The translations under genes were made by a program, and so were the position numbers. A DNA stretch of 20,131 nt from an uncultured Planctomycetaceae bacterium (GTDB taxonomy: Bacteria > Planctomycetota > Planctomycetia > Pirellulales > Pirellulaceae): the NCBI GenBank assembly GCA_903921945.1, contig CAIXSC010000193.1:1-20131 (forward strand), in the 5' to 3' direction. Below, one piece after another: positions 6,132-13,707 of the stretch. The notes beneath the pieces were generated by a model. It had not been told where the DNA came from. It made no database searches and was given only the letters and a program-made list of their open reading frames with translations. Each line of letters starts with the position of its first letter. Within the stretch, counting starts at the first letter, position 1.

Positions 6132-7553
6132 CTACAGAGGATTGCGATCGTCGAAAGCCGACAGGAACGCGAACAAGTCGGGTGGTTCGGGCGTTTCTTC
6201 AGACTGAAGTTCGGTGGACAAAAATGGATCCGGGACTTCCGGTGGATTAACTCGCTTTGCCACGCCCTTCGTACGCTTTCGGGTTCTCGCACGCTGCCGC
6301 TTCTCGACGTGCGCTGTCTCGTCCCCGCTCGTCGACTCCCCGCTTGCCGACTCCCCGCTCGACCGCTCCGAGCTCGCCGACTCCACGCTCGCCGACTCCA
6401 TGCTTGCGAGGTTTGTGCTCGCGACGCCTGTGCGCGACGAGTTCATTTCGTCCGGCAGACTTTTCGCGGGGAGGCTAGCGTGATGCTGGCCTTCGTGCTG
6501 CGGCAACTCGGGCGGACAACCATCTTCCGGCGTGGCTTCTTCCGCGAAGATAAAAAGGTCGGCGTTGAGTTCCCTGCCCACATAGGTCTCGTAGGCGTCC
6601 CCAAGGGGAACGCGCTCGGGATCAAGCTCAGGATCAAGTTCATCCCGGTGTGGCTTCCGGAAAAACGCCTGCTCGAGATATTCGATTTGACCTTTGGCGT
6701 CGAAGCGAAGATAGCCGGACGCTTCGAGTTCATCGACGACCCGTCGGAGGATCGCTTGGTCGCGGAGTCGACAGTAGTTGGCGATGGAACGGAGGAGCGT
6801 CTTGCGACGGACGGGACGCGATTGGGGAAACAGCCCCAAATGGCGCGCGTAATCGACCGTGATCTCGGCGATCTCCAGATCGGGCTTGGTGGAATACGAC
6901 TTGGCGGCGGGCTTGGTTGCGGAAGGCTTCGGGCCGCTGGCGACGTTGGCAGTCGAAACCATCCGGCTCGCATCGAGGCCTACCCGCGTTGGCGCCACGG
7001 CAGCCGACGCTACGGCAGCCAACGCTGCCGCCGCTGGCGCCACCGATACGGGAGTTACCGGCGCTGTCGTCACCGATGCCGCAGCCACCGCCGCTGACGC
7101 TGCGGGCGACGATTCGCTGCGGGCGGCTTCGAGCGAAGCGACTCGCCGAGCCGATCGGCCCAACGCTTGAATCAACTCCACCACGTGGTCGAGATCGGCA
7201 TCCTTGGAGAGGATGACGAACTTGGACGAATCGGGTTCCGATTCGATCAGTCGGCCAGCGGAAAACGCGAGTCCGAAATCGGCGGCGTTGCGGCCAGCGC
7301 GTTTCATCCGCAAGATCTGCAAGCGGCCCTCTGCGATTGGAGCCGCCAGTCGCTCGGCCGTGGACAATGCCACGCGTGGTTCGATCACACCGTGGCAGGC
7401 GATGACGCGATGGAAACAGGAAAAATCCTGGGGAGTCGTCGGCAATTCGGCGGGACAGTTATCCAGATCGATCAGCAACACGCACCGGCTGGAACCAGAA
7501 TCCGATGCGGGACCGGCGTTGTCCGCGAATGGCGAAGTAGGCGGCGAGGTCAT
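6132..7553 (-). CDS. PIN/NYN-like domain protein with winged-helix-like region and repeat-rich tail
   Basis: A 473-residue protein. The N-terminal domain (about 24-138) has the PIN/NYN nuclease layout: LLIDLDN (26-32), NAADFGL with Asp92, and ILSKDADLD (114-122). These acidic residues normally bind metal for RNA or DNA cleavage. An Ala/Val/Pro-rich linker follows (about 149-190), then a helical, winged-helix-like segment (about 226-295, ending EASGYLRFDAKGQIEYLEQ), a Ser/Glu/Ala five-residue repeat (about 374-411), a basic patch (about 415-434), and an acidic, hydrophobic C-terminus. I chose the ATG at 7553 because it overlaps the TGA of the upstream PPC gene as ATGA. The longer frame, to 7667, would overlap that gene by 118 bases. 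Nuclease activity and target are inferred, not shown. Confidence 0.8.
   Translation of the reverse strand: MTSPPTSPFADNAGPASDSGSSRCVLLIDLDNCPAELPTTPQDFSCFHRVIACHGVIEPRVALSTAERLAAPIAEGRLQILRMKRAGRNAADFGLAFSAGRLIESEPDSSKFVILSKDADLDHVVELIQALGRSARRVASLEAARSESSPAASAAVAAASVTTAPVTPVSVAPAAAALAAVASAAVAPTRVGLDASRMVSTANVASGPKPSATKPAAKSYSTKPDLEIAEITVDYARHLGLFPQSRPVRRKTLLRSIANYCRLRDQAILRRVVDELEASGYLRFDAKGQIEYLEQAFFRKPHRDELDPELDPERVPLGDAYETYVGRELNADLFIFAEEATPEDGCPPELPQHEGQHHASLPAKSLPDEMNSSRTGVASTNLASMESASVESASSERSSGESASGESTSGDETAHVEKRQRARTRKRTKGVAKRVNPPEVPDPFLSTELQSEETPEPPDLFAFLSAFDDRNPL
6328..6432. repeat. 15-bp tandem repeat inside the PIN/NYN-like gene
   Basis: Seven 15-bp units start at 6328, 6343, 6358, 6373, 6388, 6403 and 6418. 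The plus-strand consensus is near CTCGCCGACTCCACG. The first five units are well conserved and the last two degenerate. In the coding frame (minus strand) they encode Glu-Ser-Ala-Ser-x-like pentapeptides in a disordered segment before a basic patch. Confidence 0.85.
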
Positions 7554-9826
7554 GGTTTCGGCGGCGGCGTCACCGTGAGCCGCACAGGAAAGCTCGGCAA
7601 AGCGACAAGCGTGTTCGGCTTCGTGGCGGCCGCGGCATCTTTCGAAAAGGGAACTTGGGACTGGCACAGAAGGACGAGAGCGTAGTCACCCGGACGAGTG
7701 TTCGCAGCCACCTCCAGTGTCGCCGACAGTTCGCCCATGTCCGGTTTGAATTCCTGGTTGCCTAGTTTGAAGTTACCGGGAAACCCGAGCGGTTGAACCG
7801 TCACCGCGTTTTTGGCGTCCGCCCAACGGCGTTCCAACAACAGCTTCAGATCCACCTTCTGCCCGGCCTGCACAGCGATCGGCGTCGTCGAGTCGGTGCG
7901 GACGGCGAAGGGCGCGACGTCCCGGACCGCGATCGGCAATCGCCGCGTTGGCCGGCTGGAGCTGTAGTTCGCGTCATTCGAAACACGGACGTAAGGACGA
8001 ACTTCCCGACGGAGCGTCTCGCCGTCGCGCGTTCCGGTGGCGATAAGCGTCAGCCAGTGCAACGCATCCGGCGCGTTGGCCTCAGCCCGCAGCACAAGCT
8101 GTCCTGAATTGCCGTGAATCACCGCCGGCTCGACGAGGATCCCGGGCGGCGGGTTTTCGGCCACGATCGAGACGGGGCCGGTAAAACCGTCCGTGGCATG
8201 GACGATCACATCCAGATGCGTGGCGCCGCCACGTCCAATCGTTGTGCCGCCGGGGCCCGGGTTTTGGCGATGAATCGCCGCGACGAAAAAGTCTGGCGTC
8301 GGCTTACGGACAGAGAGCACATACTGATAACGCGCACCGCCACGCCGATAGCGATCCTGCACGAGCAGTCGGTATTTCTTCTTCGCGGCGAGATTCGCCT
8401 GCCCCGACGGATCGCGGAGATGCCCATCGAACGCGTTCACCCGATGGCCGTAGTCATCCAGTTCGACCACTCGGTTTCCCTGTTCGTCGAGCACCGCGAC
8501 GTAGGCATCGGCCCGTCCGCCGATCCGTTCGCAGTAGACATCGATCGAGTACGCCCCGGCTTCAGCGACCTCCAATTCGTAGTAGTCGCCATCGCGGGCC
8601 GCGTCGAACCGGGCACTGACAACGGCGGGAACGGTGAGCGGTTGGGCTTGGTCAGGCGAGTCATTCGGCTCGCGTTCCGCCGAGACGTCGTGGTCGGAGA
8701 CCAGCACCGGAACGGCCGGCCCCTGCTCGCGCGGCAGGCCGGCGCGGACTTGAAACCCGGTAAGCGTATCGGTGGCGGCCGTCGGCAGCGTCGTATGGTC
8801 GGTGGGATGTTCAAGAAACCGGAAGGCACGCAGCGCGGCGACATCGGCGGGCGGCGTGACAGCCCGGGTCAGCTCGTCGAGCGGCAAATCGCCAACGCGA
8901 AGCAGGCTGGCCGCCGCCCCGGCCCCGAGGTTGCGACCGAAAAAACGCAACTCGGTCGCTTGTCCGGCGCGAATCGCTCGCGGCGACACATTTTCCAACT
9001 GGGGCCCGTCCGACACCGCCAGCAGATAAGGATGGCCGCCACGAAACGACAGGTCGCTAACCGTAACTAGATAATCCCCGTCCGCCGGCGCGACAAAATC
9101 GATCAAAGCGTCCCGACCAAAGTAATCTCCGTTGCTCGCCAACGGTTGCCCCGAGGCACTCGCGAGTGAAAGCGTCGGATCCATCATCGAATCGAGCTTG
9201 CTCGCCAGCGTGCGCACAACCAACCGTTGGCCCGACTTCGCGGAAAACCGAAACATATCCTGGTCGTTTTGGTCCGACGAGCCCTGCACGAGCGAGTTGA
9301 CCTGAATCGCCTGCGCTTTGTCGTCGCTGTTGTTCGGTTCGACTTCTCCAACCGCGTTCATCTCCCGCGCGATATAGAACAGCCGCGGGCTGCTGACGCC
9401 GTAGCGGCTCAAAACCCAGGCGTCATACGTGCCCGCCGGTGTCTCCGGGGCGATCGTCACTTGAAAGCGGCGTTCCTTGCCTTCCACCAGTGTGGCGGTC
9501 AGGCCATCGCTATCAAAGACAAGGGCCTTGGCATCCTCAAGGTCGGCGCCTGCCACTTCGACCTCGACCGTTGTGCCGGCGACCGCCCCGAGCGGCAGCA
9601 GGCGGTCGAGTCTCGGCATCGGCAGTTCGGCGCGAACCGCTGCCGGAAGCACTGCGGCAAGCAGTATCGCCCCAACGACCAGCCGCACTCGATCGGCGCC
9701 AAGGACTCGGACAGCGGCCGCGCCGCCGCACCAACCGCTGCCGACGACGCGACTCGTTCCGAGAAGCGTGCGGCAGGTGGCGGCGAGCGCGGAATGGGAT
9801 CGACGGCGGAAACAAGGTGAGAACAT
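7550..9826 (-). CDS. Secreted/cell-surface protein with two PPC (pre-peptidase C-terminal-like) domains
   Basis: A 758-residue predicted exported protein of a type often found beside DUF1501 and DUF1549/1553 genes in planctomycetes. A hydrophobic stretch at about 47-66 followed by AVRA-ELP resembles a signal peptide. The long basic N-terminus before it makes the ATG start doubtful, and an in-frame GTG at 9688 would place the signal peptide at the very N-terminus. Two PPC-like beta domains are visible, one starting at EVEPNNSDDKAQ (161-172, to about 270) and one at EREPNDSPDQAQ (about residue 395 to 500). An IPT/Ig-like stretch (PQLENVSPRAIRAGQATELR, from about 275) lies between them and further beta-rich sequence follows. 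No catalytic residues were recognised, so a binding or structural role is likely. Its TGA overlaps the ATG of the PIN-like gene. Confidence 0.88.
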   Translation of the reverse strand: MFSPCFRRRSHSALAATCRTLLGTSRVVGSGWCGGAAAVRVLGADRVRLVVGAILLAAVLPAAVRAELPMPRLDRLLPLGAVAGTTVEVEVAGADLEDAKALVFDSDGLTATLVEGKERRFQVTIAPETPAGTYDAWVLSRYGVSSPRLFYIAREMNAVGEVEPNNSDDKAQAIQVNSLVQGSSDQNDQDMFRFSAKSGQRLVVRTLASKLDSMMDPTLSLASASGQPLASNGDYFGRDALIDFVAPADGDYLVTVSDLSFRGGHPYLLAVSDGPQLENVSPRAIRAGQATELRFFGRNLGAGAAASLLRVGDLPLDELTRAVTPPADVAALRAFRFLEHPTDHTTLPTAATDTLTGFQVRAGLPREQGPAVPVLVSDHDVSAEREPNDSPDQAQPLTVPAVVSARFDAARDGDYYELEVAEAGAYSIDVYCERIGGRADAYVAVLDEQGNRVVELDDYGHRVNAFDGHLRDPSGQANLAAKKKYRLLVQDRYRRGGARYQYVLSVRKPTPDFFVAAIHRQNPGPGGTTIGRGGATHLDVIVHATDGFTGPVSIVAENPPPGILVEPAVIHGNSGQLVLRAEANAPDALHWLTLIATGTRDGETLRREVRPYVRVSNDANYSSSRPTRRLPIAVRDVAPFAVRTDSTTPIAVQAGQKVDLKLLLERRWADAKNAVTVQPLGFPGNFKLGNQEFKPDMGELSATLEVAANTRPGDYALVLLCQSQVPFSKDAAAATKPNTLVALPSFPVRLTVTPPPKP

Positions 9827-9877
9827 GATCGTGACCGCCTTCGATGCGCTGTGGCCGGTGAAGCGAGCTCGGGGACG

Positions 9878-11212
9878 CTAGAACAGTTCCTCGATCGGCT
9901 GGCCTTCGCTCAAGATCGGCAATGGCCGGTTGGCTTGATCGTGGAACACATGCCGATGGTCGATCCCGAGCACTCGGTACATGGTCGAAAGCAGGCAACC
10001 CGGGGTCGCCGGCTTCGACGTCGGGTACTCGGCCTTGTCGTTGGTCGTGCCAATCGCTTGCCCCATCCGCAAACCGCCGCCGGCGTACAGCACCGACATG
10101 GCCTGCGGCCAGTGGTCGCGTCCGGCGCCTCCATTGATGCGCGGCGTTCGTCCGAATTCGCCCATCGCCATGACGAGCACATCGTTTTGCAAGCCGCGGT
10201 CGTACAGATCGGTAACGAGCGCGGAAACCGCCCGGTCGTACTTCGGCAACAGGTTGTCTTTCAACTGCTTGAAGTTGTCGCCGTGCGTGTCCCAACCGCC
10301 GCCGGCCTGGATGGCGACGAAGGTCACTCCGGCTTCGACAAGCCGGCGGGCGAGCAAGCAGCTTTGGCCCAGGTCGTTGCGGCCGTACTCATCCCGCAAC
10401 TTGGCCGGCTCCGACTGAACGTGGAACGCCTTCTGCGCTTTGTCGTTGGTCACCATCTCCATCGCGTCGCGGTAGAACTTGTCGATCCCCAAGATATCGC
10501 CCTTCGTGTCGATATCGCGACGGATGCCATCCAGCCGACGGAGGAGTTGCTCGCGGCGATCGAGTCGCGCGAGATCAACGCGGCCCGTGAGCTTCAGGTT
10601 GCGCACTTGGAAGCTGTCGGCGTTGGGATCGCTGTCGGGCGAAAACGGATTGAAAGAGGCTCCAAGATAGGCCGCCTTGCCGAGCCCAAGCGGCCGGGGC
10701 AGGTTCACGTACGCCGGCATCCCCGGCTCGTTCGGTCCTTTCATGCGAGAGGCGACCGAGCCGATGCACGGGTAAATGTTGTCGTTGACCTCGATTGTCG
10801 GCTGCCAGCCGGTGAGCATCCACTGCGAACCCATACCGTGGCCGGCGTTGGTATGGCAGCCCGAGCGGACAATCGCCAGTTTGTCCATGATTCGCGATTG
10901 CAGCGGCAAGTGCTCGCCGATGTCGATGCCCGCGACGTTGGTGGCGATGGGCCGGAATTCGCCGCGAAACTCGGCGGGCGCGTCGGGCTTCAAATCGTAC
11001 ATATCCAGGTGGCTCGGGCCGCCCGCCTGCCAAATCAGGATCACCGCCTTGCGATGATTCGGGGCGGCTCCCATCGCGCGTAGCCGCAACAGGTCGGGCA
11101 GGGCGAGGGCGCCGATCCCGATACCGCCCACACCCAAACTGCCGATCCTCAAAAAGCCGCGGCGGGTCGTACCGTCGCACGTTCGCATGCTGCGTCCTTG
11201 AATCTCGATCAT
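9878..11212 (-). CDS. DUF1501 family protein, Tat-exported
   Basis: A 444-residue DUF1501 protein (sulfatase/alkaline-phosphatase-like fold, biochemical activity not established). The N-terminus has a twin-arginine signal, TRRGFLRIGS at 16-25, followed by a Gly/Leu-rich hydrophobic stretch, so the folded protein is predicted to leave the cytoplasm by Tat. Family motifs are QAGGPSHLDMYDLKP (62-76), HTNAGHG, GWDTHGDNF, MGEFGRTP and GRDHWPQAMSVLYAGGG. The Asp and His residues in these motifs are candidate metal ligands. It begins 13 bases after the DUF1549/1553 gene and ends 51 bases before the PPC gene, which is a normal planctomycete arrangement. A second ATG at codon 9 is an alternative start. 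Confidence 0.95.
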   Translation of the reverse strand: MIEIQGRSMRTCDGTTRRGFLRIGSLGVGGIGIGALALPDLLRLRAMGAAPNHRKAVILIWQAGGPSHLDMYDLKPDAPAEFRGEFRPIATNVAGIDIGEHLPLQSRIMDKLAIVRSGCHTNAGHGMGSQWMLTGWQPTIEVNDNIYPCIGSVASRMKGPNEPGMPAYVNLPRPLGLGKAAYLGASFNPFSPDSDPNADSFQVRNLKLTGRVDLARLDRREQLLRRLDGIRRDIDTKGDILGIDKFYRDAMEMVTNDKAQKAFHVQSEPAKLRDEYGRNDLGQSCLLARRLVEAGVTFVAIQAGGGWDTHGDNFKQLKDNLLPKYDRAVSALVTDLYDRGLQNDVLVMAMGEFGRTPRINGGAGRDHWPQAMSVLYAGGGLRMGQAIGTTNDKAEYPTSKPATPGCLLSTMYRVLGIDHRHVFHDQANRPLPILSEGQPIEELF

Positions 11213-11225
11213 GGCGACGGCACTC

Positions 11226-13565
11226 CTAGTGATTAAACATGAATTCTCGGGTGTTCAGCAGTGTCCACAGCATGTCCTGCAATGCGGCTGCCCGGTCCTT
11301 CGACTCGGACACGTACGGCAAAGCGGTCGCCAGCTCATCGGCTCGCGGGAACCGGCCCAGCGTTGCCAAGTAGATATCATCGACGATTTCGCGATCAGAC
11401 TTTTTCGCGGCGATCAACCGAGCGATCCGGCCATCGCCGGCGGCAAGCTTGTTTTCGATTTCGTCGGAATTGGCGAGCAACAGCACTTGGGCAAGCGTAG
11501 CGCCGCTCGACCGTTCGCATTCGCAGCTCGTCACGCGCCGCGGTCGATCGAAGGTGTCCAGGAAATACGAGCCGAACCCTTCATGCGGCAAGTCGATGGC
11601 GCGGGCTTGTGAACTGACACCGTTGAAGCGGGTCTTCGCGCCGGTCGCTTGATCAACCGCGTCAAGAAACACCTCGGCGACCAGCCGCCGGCCGTAGTAT
11701 CGCGCGAAGTTCTGTTTGTCGTGGGCGTTGTCCGGCGATGGCTCGGAGGACAGTTGGTAAACACGGCTGTTGAGGATCACACGGACGACATGTTTCATGT
11801 CGAACTTGCGATCCACAAAGTCGCGTGCGAGCGCGTCGAGCAATTCCGGGTTCGACGGCGGGTTGGTCTCCCGCATGTCGTCGATTTCGTGGACAAGGCC
11901 GCGGCCGAGGAAATGTCCCCAGACACGATTCACGAACACGCGAGCGAAAAACGGATTGTCAGGCTTCGCCATCCAGTCCACCAAGCCATGCCGTGGATCC
12001 TCGTCCGGCCCGAACTTCGCTTCCGGACCATCGAGATACTTTGGCTCGGGCGCCTTGCCCGTCAGCGGATTCCGCTCGCCGGTCGTCACGGTGGCCGACG
12101 CGTAATACGGCGGCGGCTGCCCAAAACCTTTGCGTCCCAACCGAGTGAAAAAACCGGCCAGTCCAAAGTAGTCCGCCTGCCCCCAGCGTTCGTAGGGATG
12201 ATGATGGCAACGGGCACACTGCAGACGCAGCCCGAGAAACACTTGGGCGGTGTCGGCGGTGACTTGATGCAGCTGATCGTCGCGACTTTGCCAGTACCAG
12301 TTAATCGCCGGCGCGTCCTGCCATTCGCCCGAAGCCGCGACGATCCCGCGCACCATTTCGTCGTAGGGACGATTGCGAGCCAACATCTCCTTCAACCAAT
12401 TGTGGAAGGCATAGGCCGCTTGATCCGAACCCGCCAGATTCGAATTCCGCAGGATCGCTCCCCAGCGAAGCGCGAAGTAGGAAGCATAGTCGGGGCTGTC
12501 GAGCAACCGGTCGATCACGCGACGCCGCTTCTCGTCGGACTTTGCCGCCGGAGCCGCGTCGGAAAGAAACTCGCGAATTTCGTCCACCGTCGGCAAGCGA
12601 CCGCACAGGTCAACGGTCACGCGACGAAGAAACGTGGCGTCGTCGGCCGGCGGCGAAGGCAGCAAGCCGAGTTGTTTCCATTTTTCGGCGGCCAATCGGT
12701 CGATGTAGTGGGACGCCTCAAAACCCGGGATTGTGGTGCGTGGCGGGCCATGAGGCAGAATCGCGCGGAACACGGCGACCTCGCCTTGAAACCGCGCCAT
12801 GATCACCGCCTCGCCCTTCTCGTCACCGGCCCGGACCACCCCTTCTTCGCTGACAGCGGCGACGACATCCAGGTTGCTGGAGAACTGAGCTTGGGCAGTG
12901 ACGTCGCGTTGGCGGCCATCGCTATACTCGGCGGCGACTTTCAATGTCGCCGTGCCGCCCTTGGAAAGCGTGGCTTGTCGCGGTTCAATTCGCAGGCCAA
13001 CCAGTCGCGGAGCGGCGGGATTGGCGGCGGGAGCGCCCGCGGCGATCCAGGCGTAAAGCTGATCGTACGCGGCACTCCCGGGTTCGATCCGCCTTCCACC
13101 GCCGTGAGGCGTTTGACCCGTCGCCTTGGTCAGCAACAAGCTCTGCCCAGGAGCGGCCAAGGACAACCGCCGCCCGCGTGCTTGTCGCACAATCGCCTCG
13201 TGGTCGAACTGCGGGTCGAATCCAAAGAGCGAGAGCTTGAATCCGTTCTGGCCGCTAGCCTTGCCGTGGCAGCCGCCCGCGTTGCAGCCATGCCGACTCA
13301 ACAGCGGAATGATGTCCTGCCCGAAGTCGACCGCCATCGCGTTCGCCACGGCACCCGCGTTCGCATTCGCCACGGTGCCCGCGGCCGTTTCGGCCTGCGG
13401 CCCGACTGCGGCCGCATTGGCGCCGGTCTGGGCTAACACGGCGGGATTCACCGTCCAATAGCCGGCGACAGCAAGCACAAGACCCGCCCAGGCACCACCT
13501 AGGGTCAAACGACCAAAGGCGGTTGAGCCGCGCCGTTGCGCGAACGGAAGAGCTCGAGTGGCCAT
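11226..13565 (-). CDS. DUF1549/DUF1553 protein with Ig-like (Big2) domain and cytochrome-like cysteine motif
   Basis: A 779-residue predicted exported protein typical of planctomycetes. The N-terminus has a hydrophobic segment (about 21-45) and then an Ala/Asn/Gly/Val low-complexity stretch (about 48-78). Next comes GCNAGGCHGKASGQNG (93-108), a C-x4-C-H motif in the cytochrome-like region, then a Big2-like beta domain (about 189-270), the DUF1549 domain (about 285-478) containing a canonical CARCHHHP (450-457), and the DUF1553 domain from about 525 to the end (FFARVFVNRVWGHFLGRG, NPELLDALARDF). Partnership with DUF1501 proteins is common, and a role in polysaccharide use has been suggested from context only. 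It starts 142 bases after the glycosyltransferase gene and is followed 13 bases later by the DUF1501 gene. Confidence 0.94.
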   Translation of the reverse strand: MATRALPFAQRRGSTAFGRLTLGGAWAGLVLAVAGYWTVNPAVLAQTGANAAAVGPQAETAAGTVANANAGAVANAMAVDFGQDIIPLLSRHGCNAGGCHGKASGQNGFKLSLFGFDPQFDHEAIVRQARGRRLSLAAPGQSLLLTKATGQTPHGGGRRIEPGSAAYDQLYAWIAAGAPAANPAAPRLVGLRIEPRQATLSKGGTATLKVAAEYSDGRQRDVTAQAQFSSNLDVVAAVSEEGVVRAGDEKGEAVIMARFQGEVAVFRAILPHGPPRTTIPGFEASHYIDRLAAEKWKQLGLLPSPPADDATFLRRVTVDLCGRLPTVDEIREFLSDAAPAAKSDEKRRRVIDRLLDSPDYASYFALRWGAILRNSNLAGSDQAAYAFHNWLKEMLARNRPYDEMVRGIVAASGEWQDAPAINWYWQSRDDQLHQVTADTAQVFLGLRLQCARCHHHPYERWGQADYFGLAGFFTRLGRKGFGQPPPYYASATVTTGERNPLTGKAPEPKYLDGPEAKFGPDEDPRHGLVDWMAKPDNPFFARVFVNRVWGHFLGRGLVHEIDDMRETNPPSNPELLDALARDFVDRKFDMKHVVRVILNSRVYQLSSEPSPDNAHDKQNFARYYGRRLVAEVFLDAVDQATGAKTRFNGVSSQARAIDLPHEGFGSYFLDTFDRPRRVTSCECERSSGATLAQVLLLANSDEIENKLAAGDGRIARLIAAKKSDREIVDDIYLATLGRFPRADELATALPYVSESKDRAAALQDMLWTLLNTREFMFNH
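13342..13383. repeat. Short direct repeat in the DUF1549/1553 N-terminal linker
   Basis: TTCGCCACGGCACCCGCG (13342-13359) recurs with two changes at 13366-13383, a 24-base spacing. It encodes the V-A-N-A pattern of the low-complexity linker that joins the membrane/signal segment to the cysteine motif. Confidence 0.6.
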
Positions 13566-13707
13566 GGGAAACTCGCAGGTGGGCTAAACAGCGACAGGTG
13601 GGAAAGCTCAATCGTAGCCAAGAGATAGGCCTGCGGCAACAGTTTCGCGGCTCCGGTAAACCGCAGTCTGTCACCCGCAACCGGCGCAAGCCTCCGGTGG
13701 ACTGTGG

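Noticed and set aside
6214..6483. Plus-strand frame reading as L-A-D-S-x pentapeptides, resembling a pentapeptide-repeat protein
   Set aside because: It is antisense to the 15-bp repeat of the PIN/NYN-like gene. Only seven degenerate units occur, with no fold-length repeat domain.
7554..7667. N-terminal extension of the PIN/NYN-like protein starting at 7667
   Set aside because: It would overlap the PPC gene by 118 bases and encodes low-complexity sequence before the domain. The ATGA junction at 7553 is a better start.
9851..11083. Plus-strand open frame of 410 codons opposite the first DUF1501 gene
   Set aside because: Shadow of a well-supported gene with a Tat signal and family motifs. No domain is visible in the antisense product.
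11649..13436. Long plus-strand open frame of 595 codons opposite the DUF1549/1553 gene
   Set aside because: It is antisense to a protein with clear family motifs. Its translation is Arg/Gly/Val-rich with no recognisable domain, which is typical of third-position GC bias.
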